A stretch of DNA of 64,000 nucleotides from Blastomussa wellsi (lineage: Eukaryota > Cnidaria > Anthozoa > Scleractinia > Plerogyridae), in the NCBI GenBank assembly GCA_947652115.1, contig OX393572.1, positions 8,862,966 to 8,926,965 of the forward strand. The letters run 5' to 3'. The notes beneath the pieces are model-generated. The model was not told where the DNA came from. It did no database searches and saw only the letters and a program-made list of their open reading frames with translations. Made by a program: the position numbers and the translations under genes. Below, piece after piece: positions 43,759-54,629 of the stretch. Positions within the stretch are counted from its first letter, which is position 1, and every line of letters starts with the position of its first letter.

Positions 43759-44291
43759 ATGTCTTCAGCGAATGTGTTGCCAAGTGCTCCGCCTATTTAT
43801 CCAGAGCTACCCCTGGAAAGAACTAATTTCCGGCTAACTGAGATCAGCAAAATTGAAAAAGAAATTGCCGATGAGGCTGAACATTACAGGCTTGTGTTGA
43901 AAAAATACAAGCTCGGAAAGTGATTCACTATTCCGCGGTCTCTCTTGGCTTTGCAAGTGCTGCCCTGTCTTCCTGGGCCGTTGCAAGTTCACTCACTGGC
44001 GTCGGAATTGTGGTAGGGGCGCCTTTTTCTGGAATTGCTGCTCTCCTTGGATTTGCTTCCACAGGCCTGTCTGTTGGGAACAATAAGCTGGAAAGGAAAG
44101 TTAAAAAACACACGAAAATTCAGGCTCTGGCTCTTGCAAAGCATGACTCAATCCAAAGCTCCGTCTCTCAAGCTCTTTCCGATAATAATGTTTGCGACAC
44201 TAAATTCAAACAGATCTCTCGTGAAATGCAGAAATATCGTAAACTCAAAGAGAGACTGCGGGAAAACTTCGCCGAAAAACCGTCCGATTAG
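43759..44291 (+). pseudogene. PSAP/YPxL-motif membrane protein (M2)
   Basis: The N-terminus contains LPSAPPIYPEL, which overlaps a PSAP and a YPxL motif. A Glu/Lys-rich helix, a long Ala/Gly/Val-rich hydrophobic region (about 45 residues, two membrane spans possible) and a basic helical tail (REMQKYRKLKERLRENF) follow. A 1-nt indel near 43910 puts a TGA at 43921-43923, so the two halves are in different frames. The ATG at 43759 follows GGTATAATATGCC. Confidence 0.5.
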
Positions 44292-44424
44292 CCGGATCTT
44301 GAAATGATAAAAAAGCAGGTTCGGCAAGAGTTTCGGCAAGAGCTTTGAAAAAAACTGACAACATCCAGCACAAATTTGAACTAAACTTTGAGACAAAAAA
44401 AAAACAAAAATCTCTCTCTCTGTT

Positions 44425-46581
44425 TTAAAAAAAATAGACCAGTCCTCTGGTGGCTTTTCTGCCCTTGCGAAAAAAAAGTCCCCAACATGTGGCACAAATT
44501 AAAGAGAGGCAAAACTTTGGCATAGCGAACGAATCGAGGGGTTTGCGGGCAAGCGTTCCTTTCCTTCCCCTCCCACTCCCCCTTCTTTTTTCTTTTTGCC
44601 CTAACCCCAATTTTCGTGCGACCGGAAATCGCTCTTCGCTCTTCGCTCGGGCGGGAACGCTTGCCAGCAGGCTACAGGTGAGCAAGAACATTATCTTGTT
44701 CCCATTTTTTGCCACTCTGACTTGGTCGGTTGTGTCTGCAAGGCAGTCTGCGAAGTGGCTTTTGATCAGGTTTAGATCGTAACTGCCCGAGTTGAACCCG
44801 GTCCTGGTTCACCATTCCCCAATTTTTTGGCGCTGCTCTTTCGGAAGCAGGCCCACGTCTTCTGGCATAAACTCTGCCCTTACTTGGGCCTGGATGTTTT
44901 TCCTACGTCTCTCCAGCTCTTCCATAAACTTGCGAACGAGCTCAGCGGGGTCTCTTTCGCAGATGTGGGTGGGCTCTCTCTCAAGAGTGTTGCCGATGCC
45001 CACCGAGATTGGCACGTGCGCGTCGTCGATCGTTAGCGTGGGTGTGGGCTCCTTCCACTGATTATTGTCGCCGTGCGCCTCGAAATCGTACAAGTTCGCG
45101 TACGGGTAGCTTTTTGTTTCGGTTCGCGGGGCGTTGGCGTCGATTTCCCCGACTTCACACGCCTAATCTCGATAAAATGGTAGCCGGCCTTTCGGAGCGC
45201 TGTTGTGCGTTTCCTTGTTGCCATGGATAATCATTTTGTCACGATCGTGTGGGAAACCGTGTGTATGACATCCGTGGTATTGAAATATGGTCTCAGTTTC
45301 ATGGTTGTGGCCATCGACAGATGCTCTCTCAACCCACCTCTCACCTCCGTGACCACACATGTGGTGAATGTGAATTTTCTGCTGCTTGGCTTCATGGTCA
45401 AGCCACCAAAGCGATTCTTGGGAAGCGTAATGTTTTGAATAGAAAGCCTTCTCGAAAGCTGTCTGCGGGGCTTCGACTTTTTCGCCCAGGCTATCAATTA
45501 TTGTATTCCCTTGGGCACACCTTTGGGCATGCCGTTGAAGATGGCAAGCCTGTGTGAATCTCGCACGGCGACAAAGGCAGGCCCCTCGTAAATGCCAATT
45601 GTCAGAATATTTGTCAGCTTGGCCGGCGGGTTTCTTCTAATATGCCAAACCACTTTGTTGTCTTCTGCCCGACCAGGCTCATAAACCTTGATGCCGAGCC
45701 AATCTGAAAAACCGACCCCCTTATTTAGATGCCTTTCAACCTTATCTAATTCATCAAGAGATGTTTTGGGGCAGTTGTTTGGTACAGTTTTGAGTTTAAA
45801 GAAACTCTTGGCAAGCTCACGAGCTGCTGCTGTACTTCGATGTGGTAGTGAGCCTCGGTGCACAGAAATGCAGCGCATTAGATATCGCGGTAGATGTCCA
45901 GTGCCACCATTGGACCAGCACGCCTACGAGCAAGGTTGCGCAGCCAGTTTGGCAAGGGGCCTGTGCCTAACAAAGGCTGGTGGTCAAGCGCAACCTTCAC
46001 ATAGACATCAGAATAGCCCCTGATCACCCACTTTGTGTCCGGTCTTTCGATGTTATCAATTTGCAGTTGCGCCTCCTTTTTATTCAACCAGTTTTCGGCT
46101 TCAGACAGTTTGCTTATCCAAGGCGACCCCCCGGAGTTTTTATAAAACTCGATGAGGGTTCCATCCTCGATGTTTTGCAACCAAAAAGAATAGTTGTGCC
46201 TCAGATACATGGATGTGTTAACTCTCTCTCGAATCTTATCCATAAAATAATCTGTGAGGGATTTTCCCTGTCCTTGGTTAATCGTCCATCTAATGAAACG
46301 ACACCCTTCTTCTGTTCTTCCCTCAACCTCTGGTTCTATATTAAAGAGTTGTGCAAGGTTTAGTTGGTAGATCTCCCTCGATTTGACTTTCTGGGCAGGG
46401 ATTGGATCAAACATCTTCAGGATGTTATTCATTTCTCTTGCCCTTTTTTGCCTTGGAGGCGCTCTTGGTTGGTATGGTTTAGGAAGTAGAGGTTTGGTTT
46501 TACACTCTTGGTCTTCCGGGGGAATGCAGTCATCAAGCACACTTCTAATTGTTCTAAAAATACTGCAAATGTTTTTTGATC
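44425..46581 (-). pseudogene. Maverick DNA polymerase B, truncated and frameshifted (M2)
   Basis: Recognisable parts, in order: the N-terminal basic region (46540-45878), the middle region, the nuclease-like segment near 45.3 kb (FQYHGC), exonuclease motif I in YDFEAHGD near 45.09 kb, and sequence leading to motif II at 44.76 kb. Unrelated low-complexity sequence begins near 44.69 kb, so all palm motifs are missing. There are at least five frame changes. The first about 20 codons are at 61285-61345, beyond the IS3EU-type insertion. Confidence 0.7.
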
Positions 46582-46587
46582 AATTTC
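46582..46587. repeat. 6-bp target site duplication, left copy (AATTTC)
   Basis: It matches AATTTC at 61285-61290 on the other side of the IS3EU-type element. The M1 polymerase has CAATTTCCGC at the same place, confirming the target. Confidence 0.85.
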
Positions 46588-46857
46588 TATGGGGCGCCGA
46601 ACCAGTCAATATTCCCTACATTTTTATAGGGTCTGTTGGACTTTTCATATGCTCAACTCGACTTTTTATATGGTCAACGAATCACTTTTGATATGGTCAA
46701 CTCGACTTTTTATATGGTCAACTAATCACTTTTGATATGGTCAACTCCACTTTTTATATGGTCAACTCTATTCTTTATATGGTCAAGTATATATTTTAAT
46801 TATGGTCAACTTTCCAATTTTTAAAGACGACCAGAATGCAATGCGCCAAAACTCAAG
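46588..46857. repeat. IS3EU-type left terminal inverted repeat
   Basis: About 270 bp matching 61024-61284 in reverse complement. It holds tandem ATATGGTCAACTCGACTTTT units and ends with the first codons of the transposase ORF (ATGCAATGCGCC). The repeat therefore supplies promoter and start codon. Confidence 0.75.
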
Positions 46858-48213
46858 CGTCTCTGCTTTTTGAGGACACAGCAAGAATTATGGCTCGAGA
46901 CCCTGCAAGAGAACACAACGAACACGGGTTGTTTTTATTCTTTGAGAATTTTAAATTACTGCTTTCGACAATATCCTCTTTCGAAGAAGCCAAAAGATGC
47001 AATAACTTGCTTTTTGAGGACATTGACCAGGCTGAGGAATGATTGATTACTGCTGCAGAGACCATCCATTTACTCCTCTCAGATATTGAAAATAACCACG
47101 ATTTAACTGATGTCACATCAATCCTGAACCTGACTCTGAGTAAAGTCAGGAACTTGAGTGATGAGCTACAGCAATGCAGAAGCGAAATGCCAGACTTCAG
47201 CTCTATTGGCGAAAGTGCATACAGTAGCCCAACTGATTCCAGAAAGGGTGGTCCCGGACGCCCTGGCTATGTCATTGAGGAAGAACAAATACGTTTCTTA
47301 AGGGAAATGCATTTTCCATGGAAAAAGATAGCCAACTTACTTGGTGTAAGTGAAAGCACCCTTAGAAGGAGGAGATTGATGTATGGCATGACCGACCTCG
47401 AAGGGTCAAGTTGGACTCAGGTTTCAGATTCTGATTTGAATAGAATTGTTCAAGAAATCCAAGATCTAACACCCAATATCGGACAGGCCAGACTGTTTGG
47501 TGCTCTGAGAAGTAGGGGCGCACTGCTGCAATAACAATAAAGCAGATACAGTATTGGAACAATTTGTTGGAGGCGTCAACAGTTATGGATTACCCTCTAG
47601 AGTAAGAAGCGACTATGGCATGGAAAATTTCAAAGTGGCAGAATTTATGTTAGAACAAAGAGGTTGTGATAGAGGCAGTATTATAACTGGTAGTTCTGTG
47701 CACAACTGTCGTGTGGAGAGGGCCCACAGAGATATTTACTCAGGGGTACTTTGCTTCTTTGCAAGAACATTTGCTCACTTAGAGGACAATGGCCTCCTTG
47801 ATCCACTCAATGAGATGCACTTATTTGCACTACAATACACATTCATCCCAAGGATAAATAAGTGCTTACAGGAATTTAAAAGGCAGTGGGAAAACCACCC
47901 CCTATCTACCGAAGGGAATCGTTCTCCCCTTCAGCTGTATACAGCTGGGATGCTTGAAAATGAACACTCTGGATATGCGGCAGTTGCAAGTGTGTTTGAT
48001 GCTGGTAGCATGCACGATTACGGATTTGATCCCTCAGGCCCATTTCCCATGGAAGAAGAAGACTATCAGGTAGTAGTTCCGGATACAACTGTCCAACTTT
48101 CTGATCAGCAGATTGCATTATTGGAAAATCAGTGTAACCCTTTGCAAGAAAATGACAGAAGTGGTGAAAATACATACTTAGAATGTTTAAGAATTCTGTG
48201 TTCTTTCATTTAA
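46836..48213 (+). pseudogene. IS3EU-type DDE transposase, inactivated
   Basis: The N-terminal helical region starts at ATG 46836. An in-frame TGA at 47040-47042 interrupts it. A helix-turn-helix-like region follows (WKKIANLLGVSESTLRRR, near residues 165-185 of the frame). Near 47533 the frame stops and changes; the sequence with the first catalytic Asp is missing there. The rest has the second Asp in RVRSDYGMEN and the Glu in HNCRVERAHRDIY, then a C-terminal acidic region. The nonsense codon plus loss of the first Asp mean this copy cannot catalyse transposition. Confidence 0.8.
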
Positions 48214-48596
48214 AGGATAAAGACTGGGCTGAATGTGACTATGAACTTATAGTTTGTACAAAAAGGAAGCAAAGACTAGATACTATAATCTGCCACAAAA
48301 CAAAACAGTCTTTATTAGGATACTATATCACTATAACTTTTATGTTTACAATAGAGATTGTTTGTTCGAAAACCCAACGAAAGATATGTAACGTTGTTTC
48401 AGTCTTTATTACATTATATGACTGTGTTGACATTCAGAAAAAAAAGATGTTTTTAATGATCTCTCCTGTATTTCAAGCAAAATGCTGTAACCCTGATTTA
48501 ACTTAACAGTTAACTCAACAGTGCTACTCAAAGTAAACTAGCAGTCTGAGAAACGTAATCGACACAGATAGTAACTTTATGGCATGTGATAATTCT

Positions 48597-50069
48597 TCAC
48601 ACGATGTTCATCTCCCAACTATCTGAATTCAAAATGGCCATGAATTCTTCTCTAAGCTCACAAAAGCTCGCATATGTGCTAGGCACCTCCAGAGTGCAAC
48701 CACAAGTGTGAGAAATTGGTCTTCTCTGAAGACCTTCAGTATCTGTGAACGATATTGTCAAACTGTCAGTGACAATAACATCAGCTGCTGTAGTAAATCT
48801 CAAAAAAGTTATAAGCTTTGCTTCATCAAGCCCTCTAATAAATCTCTTAAGGTGAGAAATAGTCTCACTCTCAGCTACTGTACCTGGATTGGCTTTGAGT
48901 AGGGCAATTACTTTCACATTGGTTGGTATGATGGAGGAATACAATTGATCTAAAGAACTTACATCTGGAAAATAGATTTTAAGGCGGCTGAGAATTGGCT
49001 GCCAACAATCACTCACATATTGGGGTTTTTGCACAATCTCCTTGTGGGCAACCTCTTTAATGGTTGCTGCTATGTTGCTGGGTATGACTTTCCGTTTACA
49101 ATAAAATGTTGACAAAAAGTCAAGCACCTCCTCACTGTCACAAGCAATAGTATTAGCCAAACAGCCCTCTATAAGCTTGGTTTCAGATTGTGAAACATAA
49201 CGCTTGAAAGAATCTTGCAACATTTCACAGGTGATACTCCCCTCCCCAAAAAGACAAACAATAAGGAAAGCCTTGCTTATCTTATGTGGAAAATACTGAC
49301 TCTCTATGTATCCCTTTACAAGTATCCTCCCTACTGCTTCCCACTTCTTCCTGTCAAAGTCATGCCTGATATAGGGAACTCTTTCAGTCTCCCCCAACAT
49401 GTGTGATTCATAGAAGTCTTTCCAAAACAATGAGAAAACTTCCCTCAAGACCCCAATACCCCGTCCAGCTTCTTCATGACCAAGCTGATTTATAATGATT
49501 GCACTTAAACTGAACTTAAATATGGATGGGTCTGAGAAGATGTCAAGCATATCAGCCCTTACATGCAATCTGTGCACTCTTATAACTTTACTTGGCACTT
49601 CACCATCATTCCATGGTGCAGTTTCACCATCATTTGATGGTACAGTTCCACCATCATTTGATGGTACAGTTTCACCATCATTTGATGGTACAATTGGTGA
49701 AAATACATCATTAACATTAACTACAGGATCATAATTGTCAATAGACTGACTGTCCCACATTTCTGGGAAATAGGGCATTGGATCTTCAAGTAGGAGAGGC
49801 TCTCCCAGATTTGTGGATACAGGTTCACTTTCTTGCTTCTTTGAAGTTAAAGAACCTATTTCAGCTGGGTTTTCTGTGAAGTCATCACTGCATTTGAGAT
49901 GATAGGCTGGTGTCATAAGCTGTTCTTCCTCTTCATCTTTATCCTCCTCTTCCAGGGGCTCTAAGCATCTGATATACACACTCCCTTGTCCTGACAGTTT
50001 TATTATCCTTTCACCATCCATTCTCACTCCCTTTGCTAGTTTTGGAGTTACTAGGGTTCCATAGCAAGC
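48597..50069 (-). CDS. HECT-like (G2E3-like) protein, last exon
   Basis: HECT domains transfer ubiquitin through a cysteine near the C-terminus. Here the C-terminal lobe is recognisable: FLRFTTAADVIVTDSLTISF, then SHTCGCTLEVP with the candidate catalytic Cys (residue 461 of the open frame), then a helical end. The middle contains an acidic stretch and a four-unit VPSNDGET repeat (49600-49690). A splice acceptor (CCCTTACAG) places the exon start at 50069, inside the open frame that begins with a spurious Met at 50084. The exon is intact. Ubiquitin-ligase activity is not shown. Confidence 0.7.
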   Translation of the reverse strand, partial: ACYGTLVTPKLAKGVRMDGERIIKLSGQGSVYIRCLEPLEEEDKDEEEEQLMTPAYHLKCSDDFTENPAEIGSLTSKKQESEPVSTNLGEPLLLEDPMPYFPEMWDSQSIDNYDPVVNVNDVFSPIVPSNDGETVPSNDGGTVPSNDGETAPWNDGEVPSKVIRVHRLHVRADMLDIFSDPSIFKFSLSAIIINQLGHEEAGRGIGVLREVFSLFWKDFYESHMLGETERVPYIRHDFDRKKWEAVGRILVKGYIESQYFPHKISKAFLIVCLFGEGSITCEMLQDSFKRYVSQSETKLIEGCLANTIACDSEEVLDFLSTFYCKRKVIPSNIAATIKEVAHKEIVQKPQYVSDCWQPILSRLKIYFPDVSSLDQLYSSIIPTNVKVIALLKANPGTVAESETISHLKRFIRGLDEAKLITFLRFTTAADVIVTDSLTISFTDTEGLQRRPISHTCGCTLEVPSTYASFCELREEFMAILNSDSWEMNIV

Positions 50070-50712
50070 CTGTAAGGGAAACATTTATGATCAAAAAACA
50101 TCTCTGTAATTTGGTATGTTGTTTTCAGTTCAGGTCAAATAGTTTCAAGTGCAAATGTTTAAAACACTAAAACTAGATTAAAAAAGGCCACACCTACAGT
50201 AGATTTAGAGCCATCGCTACAGCCAGATAGTGATAACAGCAATCCCTATCTCAAACTTTGAAGTTTGATTTTTAATGATAAAATGATAAGAAAAGCCCAG
50301 AGTTGTTCAAAACAGTCAAATTTGCAAGGAATTATTTTTCATTAACTGTCAATGAGAACAGCTGTTCTCAGGATCACCCTCGCCTGGATGGTCAAACTTT
50401 ACGGCCTTATGATTTTTTTTTAAAATCTGCTGTGTGGTTTTTTGAAGGAGTTGACAATGAAAATTTTCACACACTGCACACAGCCATGGCCAACAAGCCT
50501 TAGATGTAACCGGCCAAATGTTTGTCTAGCACCAAATGCTGTACTTTTTAGTCAACCATAACTGTTTTAGGCCGAGCCTTTATTGACTTTATCACAACTT
50601 TAACTACATTTTAGCCTGAGAAAAGCTGTGGTTTCTAACTTGTTTATAAAAATATCTTATTTCTTTTATTTTCCTTGATGAAAAGCTAAAAAAATACATG
50701 AAAACGTACCTT
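50070..50712 (-). other. Intron of the HECT-like gene
   Basis: The intron is bounded by donor GTACGT at 50712-50707 and acceptor ACAG at 50073-50070 (minus strand). Nothing else is recognised inside. Confidence 0.6.
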
Positions 50713-50943
50713 AAGGTATTCAAACATAATATCATCTCTTGGAAGTTGGCTTTCGATGTTTCTTTTTAAGTCTTGGTGGGTCCAATCTTTGTTAAAAGGC
50801 AACTGGTGGATAATTAGGCCCCTTTCCTCCAGCTTCACTTTGCTGACATGACTTGGTACTTGGTTGTTATGGGTTTGGAATTATCACAAGGTCTTTGTGT
50901 ATGATGGTCTTACTGGGGCGCCCATTCTTCTCCGAATGGGCTA
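50713..50943 (-). CDS. HECT-like protein, upstream coding piece next to the insertion
   Basis: The minus-strand frame contains KVKLEERGLIIHQLPFNKDW and ends FEYLK at a good donor (AAG/GTACGT). It joins in phase to the last exon. Further upstream (50943-50860) a frame change near 50865 separates it from the part that continues across the ISXO2-type insertion to 60713. Confidence 0.55.
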
Positions 50944-51223
50944 GATTGCAGAATACCCGGCCCACGAAATATCTAACATAAAAAACTTGCTACCGCAGTG
51001 CCGCAGTCGGCATAATTAACATAAAAACATTATATAAACATAAAAGACTTGCTGCCGCAGTGCCGCAGTCCCGCTGTCGTCAAATTGAATTATCCGGCTT
51101 CCTTTGCTTAATCGAGCGCATCCATGGCCGTTAGCATTGAACAACAACTCAACAAAAATTTATTACTTTCGTTTTATCAAACAAACTTATTACACTAGGG
51201 ATTTCACCACGCACTTGCAAACA

Positions 51224-51720
51224 CGCCACACATGAATATACCTCGTTCTTGTATCCATCAGCCGAAACAAACACGCTACACATGAATCGTTGAATCGCAT
51301 ACGGGCCGAAACAAACACGCCACACATGAATATACCTCGTTCTTGTATCCATCAGCCGAAACAAACACGCTACACATGAATCGTTGAATCGCATACGGGC
51401 CGAAACAAACACGCCACACATGAATATACCTCGTTCTTCTATCCATCAGCCGAAACAAACACGCTACACATGAATCGTTAAATCGCATACGGGCCTAAAC
51501 AAACACGCCACACATGATTCTACCTCGTTCTTTTATCCATGAGCCCAAACAAACACGCTACACATGAATATACCTCGTTCTTTGATTCAATTGACCCCAA
51601 ACATACCCGCTCGAGTCGCGTTTTTCTGTACTTGCTACTCCCTAAATCGCATGAGCCCAAACAAGCACGCAACTGCCAACACATGAATATTCCTCTTTCG
51701 TTTTATGCGTGAGCCCAAAC
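51224..51720. repeat. 94-bp tandem repeat array
   Basis: CGCCACACATGA starts recur at 51224, 51318, 51412 and 51506, exactly 94 bp apart. Each unit is two related about 47-bp halves (CGCCACACATG and CGCTACACATG). Degenerate units continue to about 51720. The array lies between the left end and the 3' end of the transposase gene. Confidence 0.85.
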
Positions 51721-52070
51721 ATACGCGTTGCACATAATTTTCATTTACGCAGGCGTTATTTTGATCGTTCAGGGGCGTTGCGTGACGATCGAAATCCCGG
51801 GCTAGTCTAGCTGTCGCAGACTTTGGGCACGAGAAAGACAAATGTATCTCCTTTTTTGTTTTATTGACCTTTCAATTCTTATACAAATCTTCAACACGGC
51901 ATAAATTTTAGAACATGAAATTATACATAACTTTTCGCCATGTCTTACATGTATTGGACAAATGTTTCAGGCATAACCTTAAGCAATTTACAACAGAAAC
52001 AAAATATAGCTGAAATTCAAAACACTGTTTGTATCCTGTGATGCGGGTAACAGTTCTTTAATTCTGCATC

Positions 52071-53162
52071 CTAATCTACTGAATAAATTTCCTTGACATC
52101 TCGTAAAAACATTTCAAATAAGTCATTGTCTTTGTTCCTATAGCGCCACATAAATTCTGCTAAATATGACGAGAAATGATGTTTCCTGACACCGAATGGA
52201 GGCATTTTAACCTTGGCGTGTCGCCAGTGCCCTTCAATTTTATTTGTGCTGTCGCCATCATCGTTCACAAATTCTATTGAATGGTTCACAGTTCGATGGG
52301 TGTAGCCATGTTTCTCTAAGTTACAGTACGCTTTCCAACAGTCTGAAATGATCGTAGTGCCAGGTTTAATCCACTTCTGGATTATCGGTAACAAAGTTTG
52401 TTCATCTCTTTTTTCCACCGCTATAAGAAAGCATTTCCTACTGTCATTCTCGATTCCGCCAAATACCCACTGCCCTTCGACATGATGGCCACGATGATAC
52501 TTGCGTTTTCCAAATTTGCTCTCATCGATTTGCACAACCTCGCCGTCTCCACCTATGCTCTCACTATCTTCCATTAACGATATTTCGCAGACTTCCCGAC
52601 AAAAACTGTCCCAATCTACACCTGTGTGTGTTCCAAGTCCTAGTTCGTGTCTTATTTGGGTCTGATCCATTTCCTGGGACCACCAGTAACTGTATTTCAA
52701 GATCTCTTCTAGCGTCATTTTGCTCTGCTCAAACCAGCTTCCTGCTCTTATTGACATCTCCACCTTGTGTCTTTTGCTATCAACGCGTCGTCTGCACTCC
52801 CATTTAAAACCATCAGAACGGTCTTCACAGCTCACAAGTTTCATGCCATCTCCACATACAGAGCATACTCGCGACTTGGCTAGCAATCCATCCTCCATCA
52901 GCCACTGAATAAGCCTCTCTTTATCGTAGAGTTTAGCGATCAGGTCATCGTATCGCCATTTTCTGTCAATTTTTCTTTCATCTCGCGCATAACTGCCTTT
53001 TGCCATTCCACATTGTGTCGCCTGGTCTTTTTTATGCGCTCCAACAGGTGTCTGTGTGCTACAACTGCTTTGAACCACTTTTTTCGAACCTATAGCAACT
53101 TGCGTTCCCTTTTCATTCATTTTTCGGCCTTCATGACTTAATAACGCCCTAAATCTTACCAC
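52071..53162 (-). CDS. ISXO2-like (IS1595/Merlin-related) DDE transposase
   Basis: An uninterrupted 363-aa frame. Residues 100-123 form a zinc-ribbon-like motif (CSVC ... WEC). The ISXO2 DDE core is clear: D213 in VQIDESKFGKRK, D274 in IISDCWKAY, E310 in NKIEGHWRHAK, followed by SSYLAEFMWR. All three catalytic residues are present, so the enzyme may be intact. A second Met at residue 15 could be the real start. It is divergent from the ATPase gene, with 533 bp between starts. Eukaryotic relatives define the Merlin superfamily. Confidence 0.85.
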   Translation of the reverse strand: MVRFRALLSHEGRKMNEKGTQVAIGSKKVVQSSCSTQTPVGAHKKDQATQCGMAKGSYARDERKIDRKWRYDDLIAKLYDKERLIQWLMEDGLLAKSRVCSVCGDGMKLVSCEDRSDGFKWECRRRVDSKRHKVEMSIRAGSWFEQSKMTLEEILKYSYWWSQEMDQTQIRHELGLGTHTGVDWDSFCREVCEISLMEDSESIGGDGEVVQIDESKFGKRKYHRGHHVEGQWVFGGIENDSRKCFLIAVEKRDEQTLLPIIQKWIKPGTTIISDCWKAYCNLEKHGYTHRTVNHSIEFVNDDGDSTNKIEGHWRHAKVKMPPFGVRKHHFSSYLAEFMWRYRNKDNDLFEMFLRDVKEIYSVD

Positions 53163-53695
53163 TGTCCAATCTTTTCACATGCAAATTAAACACAGTTTCA
53201 CACACAGTCATTTAAAAAAAACCGCTTATAATGCAAAGTAGCTTTTACTTGCCGCTTCTCACATTACCTTGTTTATTATTACCTCTGGCGACTTATAGAA
53301 AGAGTAACTGCGCCTCCATAGTATTTTAAGCTCTTTTTCGTTCAATATAAATATACTAACAAATAACAAAGAGTTCCTTTACAGAACTATTATTACACCC
53401 ACGCGTCAATTACTTCTGAAATTACTCCCCCCAAGTTCTTTTTAGAGGCAACCTCGCGAACACAATCAATTTTCTCACATTATCCTTTTCATTTTCAAAT
53501 GGCACATTATTCAATATTAAATAACTAACAGTTCCCAAAGGTATTTACACATTACAAACACTTGCACGCGTGCCCTACTATTGGCCAATTCTAAAACTGC
53601 CGGCATATTTCAACCGCGCTTTAAATAACACAACATTGCTTTCAAATTTCAGTTGCCGTTTACATTTGACATTCGTCAGTAGCTTTTCATTCACG
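53163..53695. promoter_or_regulatory. Divergent intergenic region of the ISXO2-type element
   Basis: AT-rich spacer between the transposase (minus) and ATPase (plus) starts. It must contain both promoters, but I cannot point to specific elements. Confidence 0.4.
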
Positions 53696-53928
53696 ATGTA
53701 TACGCTTTCCAAACTTAACAAACAAAACGAGCAAACCTGGGTCAATCTCCAGAAACGGCTCAACGAAGTACAGTTTGATTACAGTAAGTTATTTCCAAAC
53801 TCAGACGTACACAACTTCGTAAAAAACAAAGCAGTGTCTGTAGGAAGTTGCGAAGGCTATTTTATACCTTCACTTCTCACTACAACCGCGTACCTCCTGG
53901 CATCAAACCAAGCACGCGTCCAAACATT
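53696..53928 (+). CDS. DUF3987-like P-loop ATPase, first exon part 1
   Basis: The ATG at 53696 opens a helical N-terminus (MYTLSKLNKQNEQTW), then CEGYFIPSLLTTTAYLLAS, resembling the region before the P-loop in DUF3987-type primase/helicase-like proteins. The Harbinger element interrupts it at 53929. Removing the element with one copy of its 3-bp duplication keeps the frame open into the Walker A motif at 57.55 kb. The DUF3987 call is from pattern only; a virus/plasmid-type replication ATPase is the general idea. Confidence 0.5.
53926..53928. repeat. 3-bp target duplication of the Harbinger element, left copy (ATT)
   Basis: It matches ATT at 57509-57511. A 3-bp duplication is typical of PIF/Harbinger. 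Confidence 0.6.
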
Positions 53929-54240
53929 GGCCGAATTTATACTAGAGACGAGTTATCCGCCTGGGACGAATCATCCGTCTCAGACGGTTAACTCGTCTAA
54001 ATATAAATTCGGTACTAAGACGAATTATGGAGCAAAATTCGTCTTAGGCTGATCCGTCTGTCAGCACGTCTTCAAGACGTGTTAACAGACGGGTAGCTCG
54101 TCTTAGACGGATCATCTGTCTCTAAATTTATATCTAGACGGAAAACGAAGACGGTTTTTGACGAAGTTTCCGTATGAGAGAGACTGGTTTCTATAGTTTG
54201 CAAGGTTTCCTGGGATGCCTATTTCAAGATGGCGTCCGGT

Positions 54241-54249
54241 AAAGAAACC
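54241..54249. repeat. 9-bp target duplication of the MITE, left copy
   Basis: AAAGAAACC, repeated exactly at 54630-54638. Confidence 0.9.
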
Positions 54250-54629
54250 ACTTGCGGCTAAATACAGGAATCGATCCGACCTCCGAATGCACCGGGAACT
54301 AGTATGGTTAGCTCCCAGCTCTTTCCCAGCTCTATTGTTTTAGGGCTAGGGTCCATTGTTGCTGTTGTTTATTTATATATTTCAGCCAATATTGTACACC
54401 CCCCTCCGGTTAGCCTAGTATAGCACTATAAATTTTTAAAATTTTAGGGTTTGGTTGGCTGGGCCTGTGTAGCGGTACTGCGAAGCGCTTGTAATCTGAA
54501 CGACCCGGGTTCGAATCCACACCTCGATGCTTTTAAAATTCACCTGGTCTTTTTCTCTTTGTTAGACCAAAATATCAAAGTTTAAAAATTTCTAAGTCTC
54601 CGGATCGATTCCTGTATTTAGCCGCAAGT
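54250..54629. mobile_element. MITE (380 bp) with 9-bp target duplication
   Basis: Ends are ACTTGCGGCTAAATACAGG and the reverse complement, about 30 bp long. The exact 9-bp duplication AAAGAAACC fits a Mutator-like (MULE) family or a Merlin-like one. Inside, near 54507-54520, is a tRNA-like B box (GGTTCGAATCC) within a tRNA-like string. The T-stem does not pair well, so it is not a tRNA gene. Confidence 0.85.

Larger units (their letters stand above)
37728..46581. mobile_element. Maverick/Polinton copy M2 (continues at 61285)
   Basis: The order from left to right on mixed strands is: small hydrophobic protein start, small membrane proteins, the late-type protein, ATPase, major capsid (all minus), coiled coil (plus), membrane tail and MNIFKT-family genes (minus), penton-like and PSAP/membrane genes (plus), polymerase (minus). 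No integrase remains. The polymerase start is displaced to 61.3 kb by the IS3EU-type insertion. Confidence 0.8.

Noticed and set aside
50930..50950. Target duplication for the ISXO2-type element
   Set aside because: The bases next to the two ends do not match over 8-9 bp; a duplication cannot be claimed.
54490..54525. tRNA gene
   Set aside because: A B-box-like GGTTCGAATCC is present but the T-stem pairs poorly and no acceptor or anticodon arm is convincing; it lies inside a MITE.
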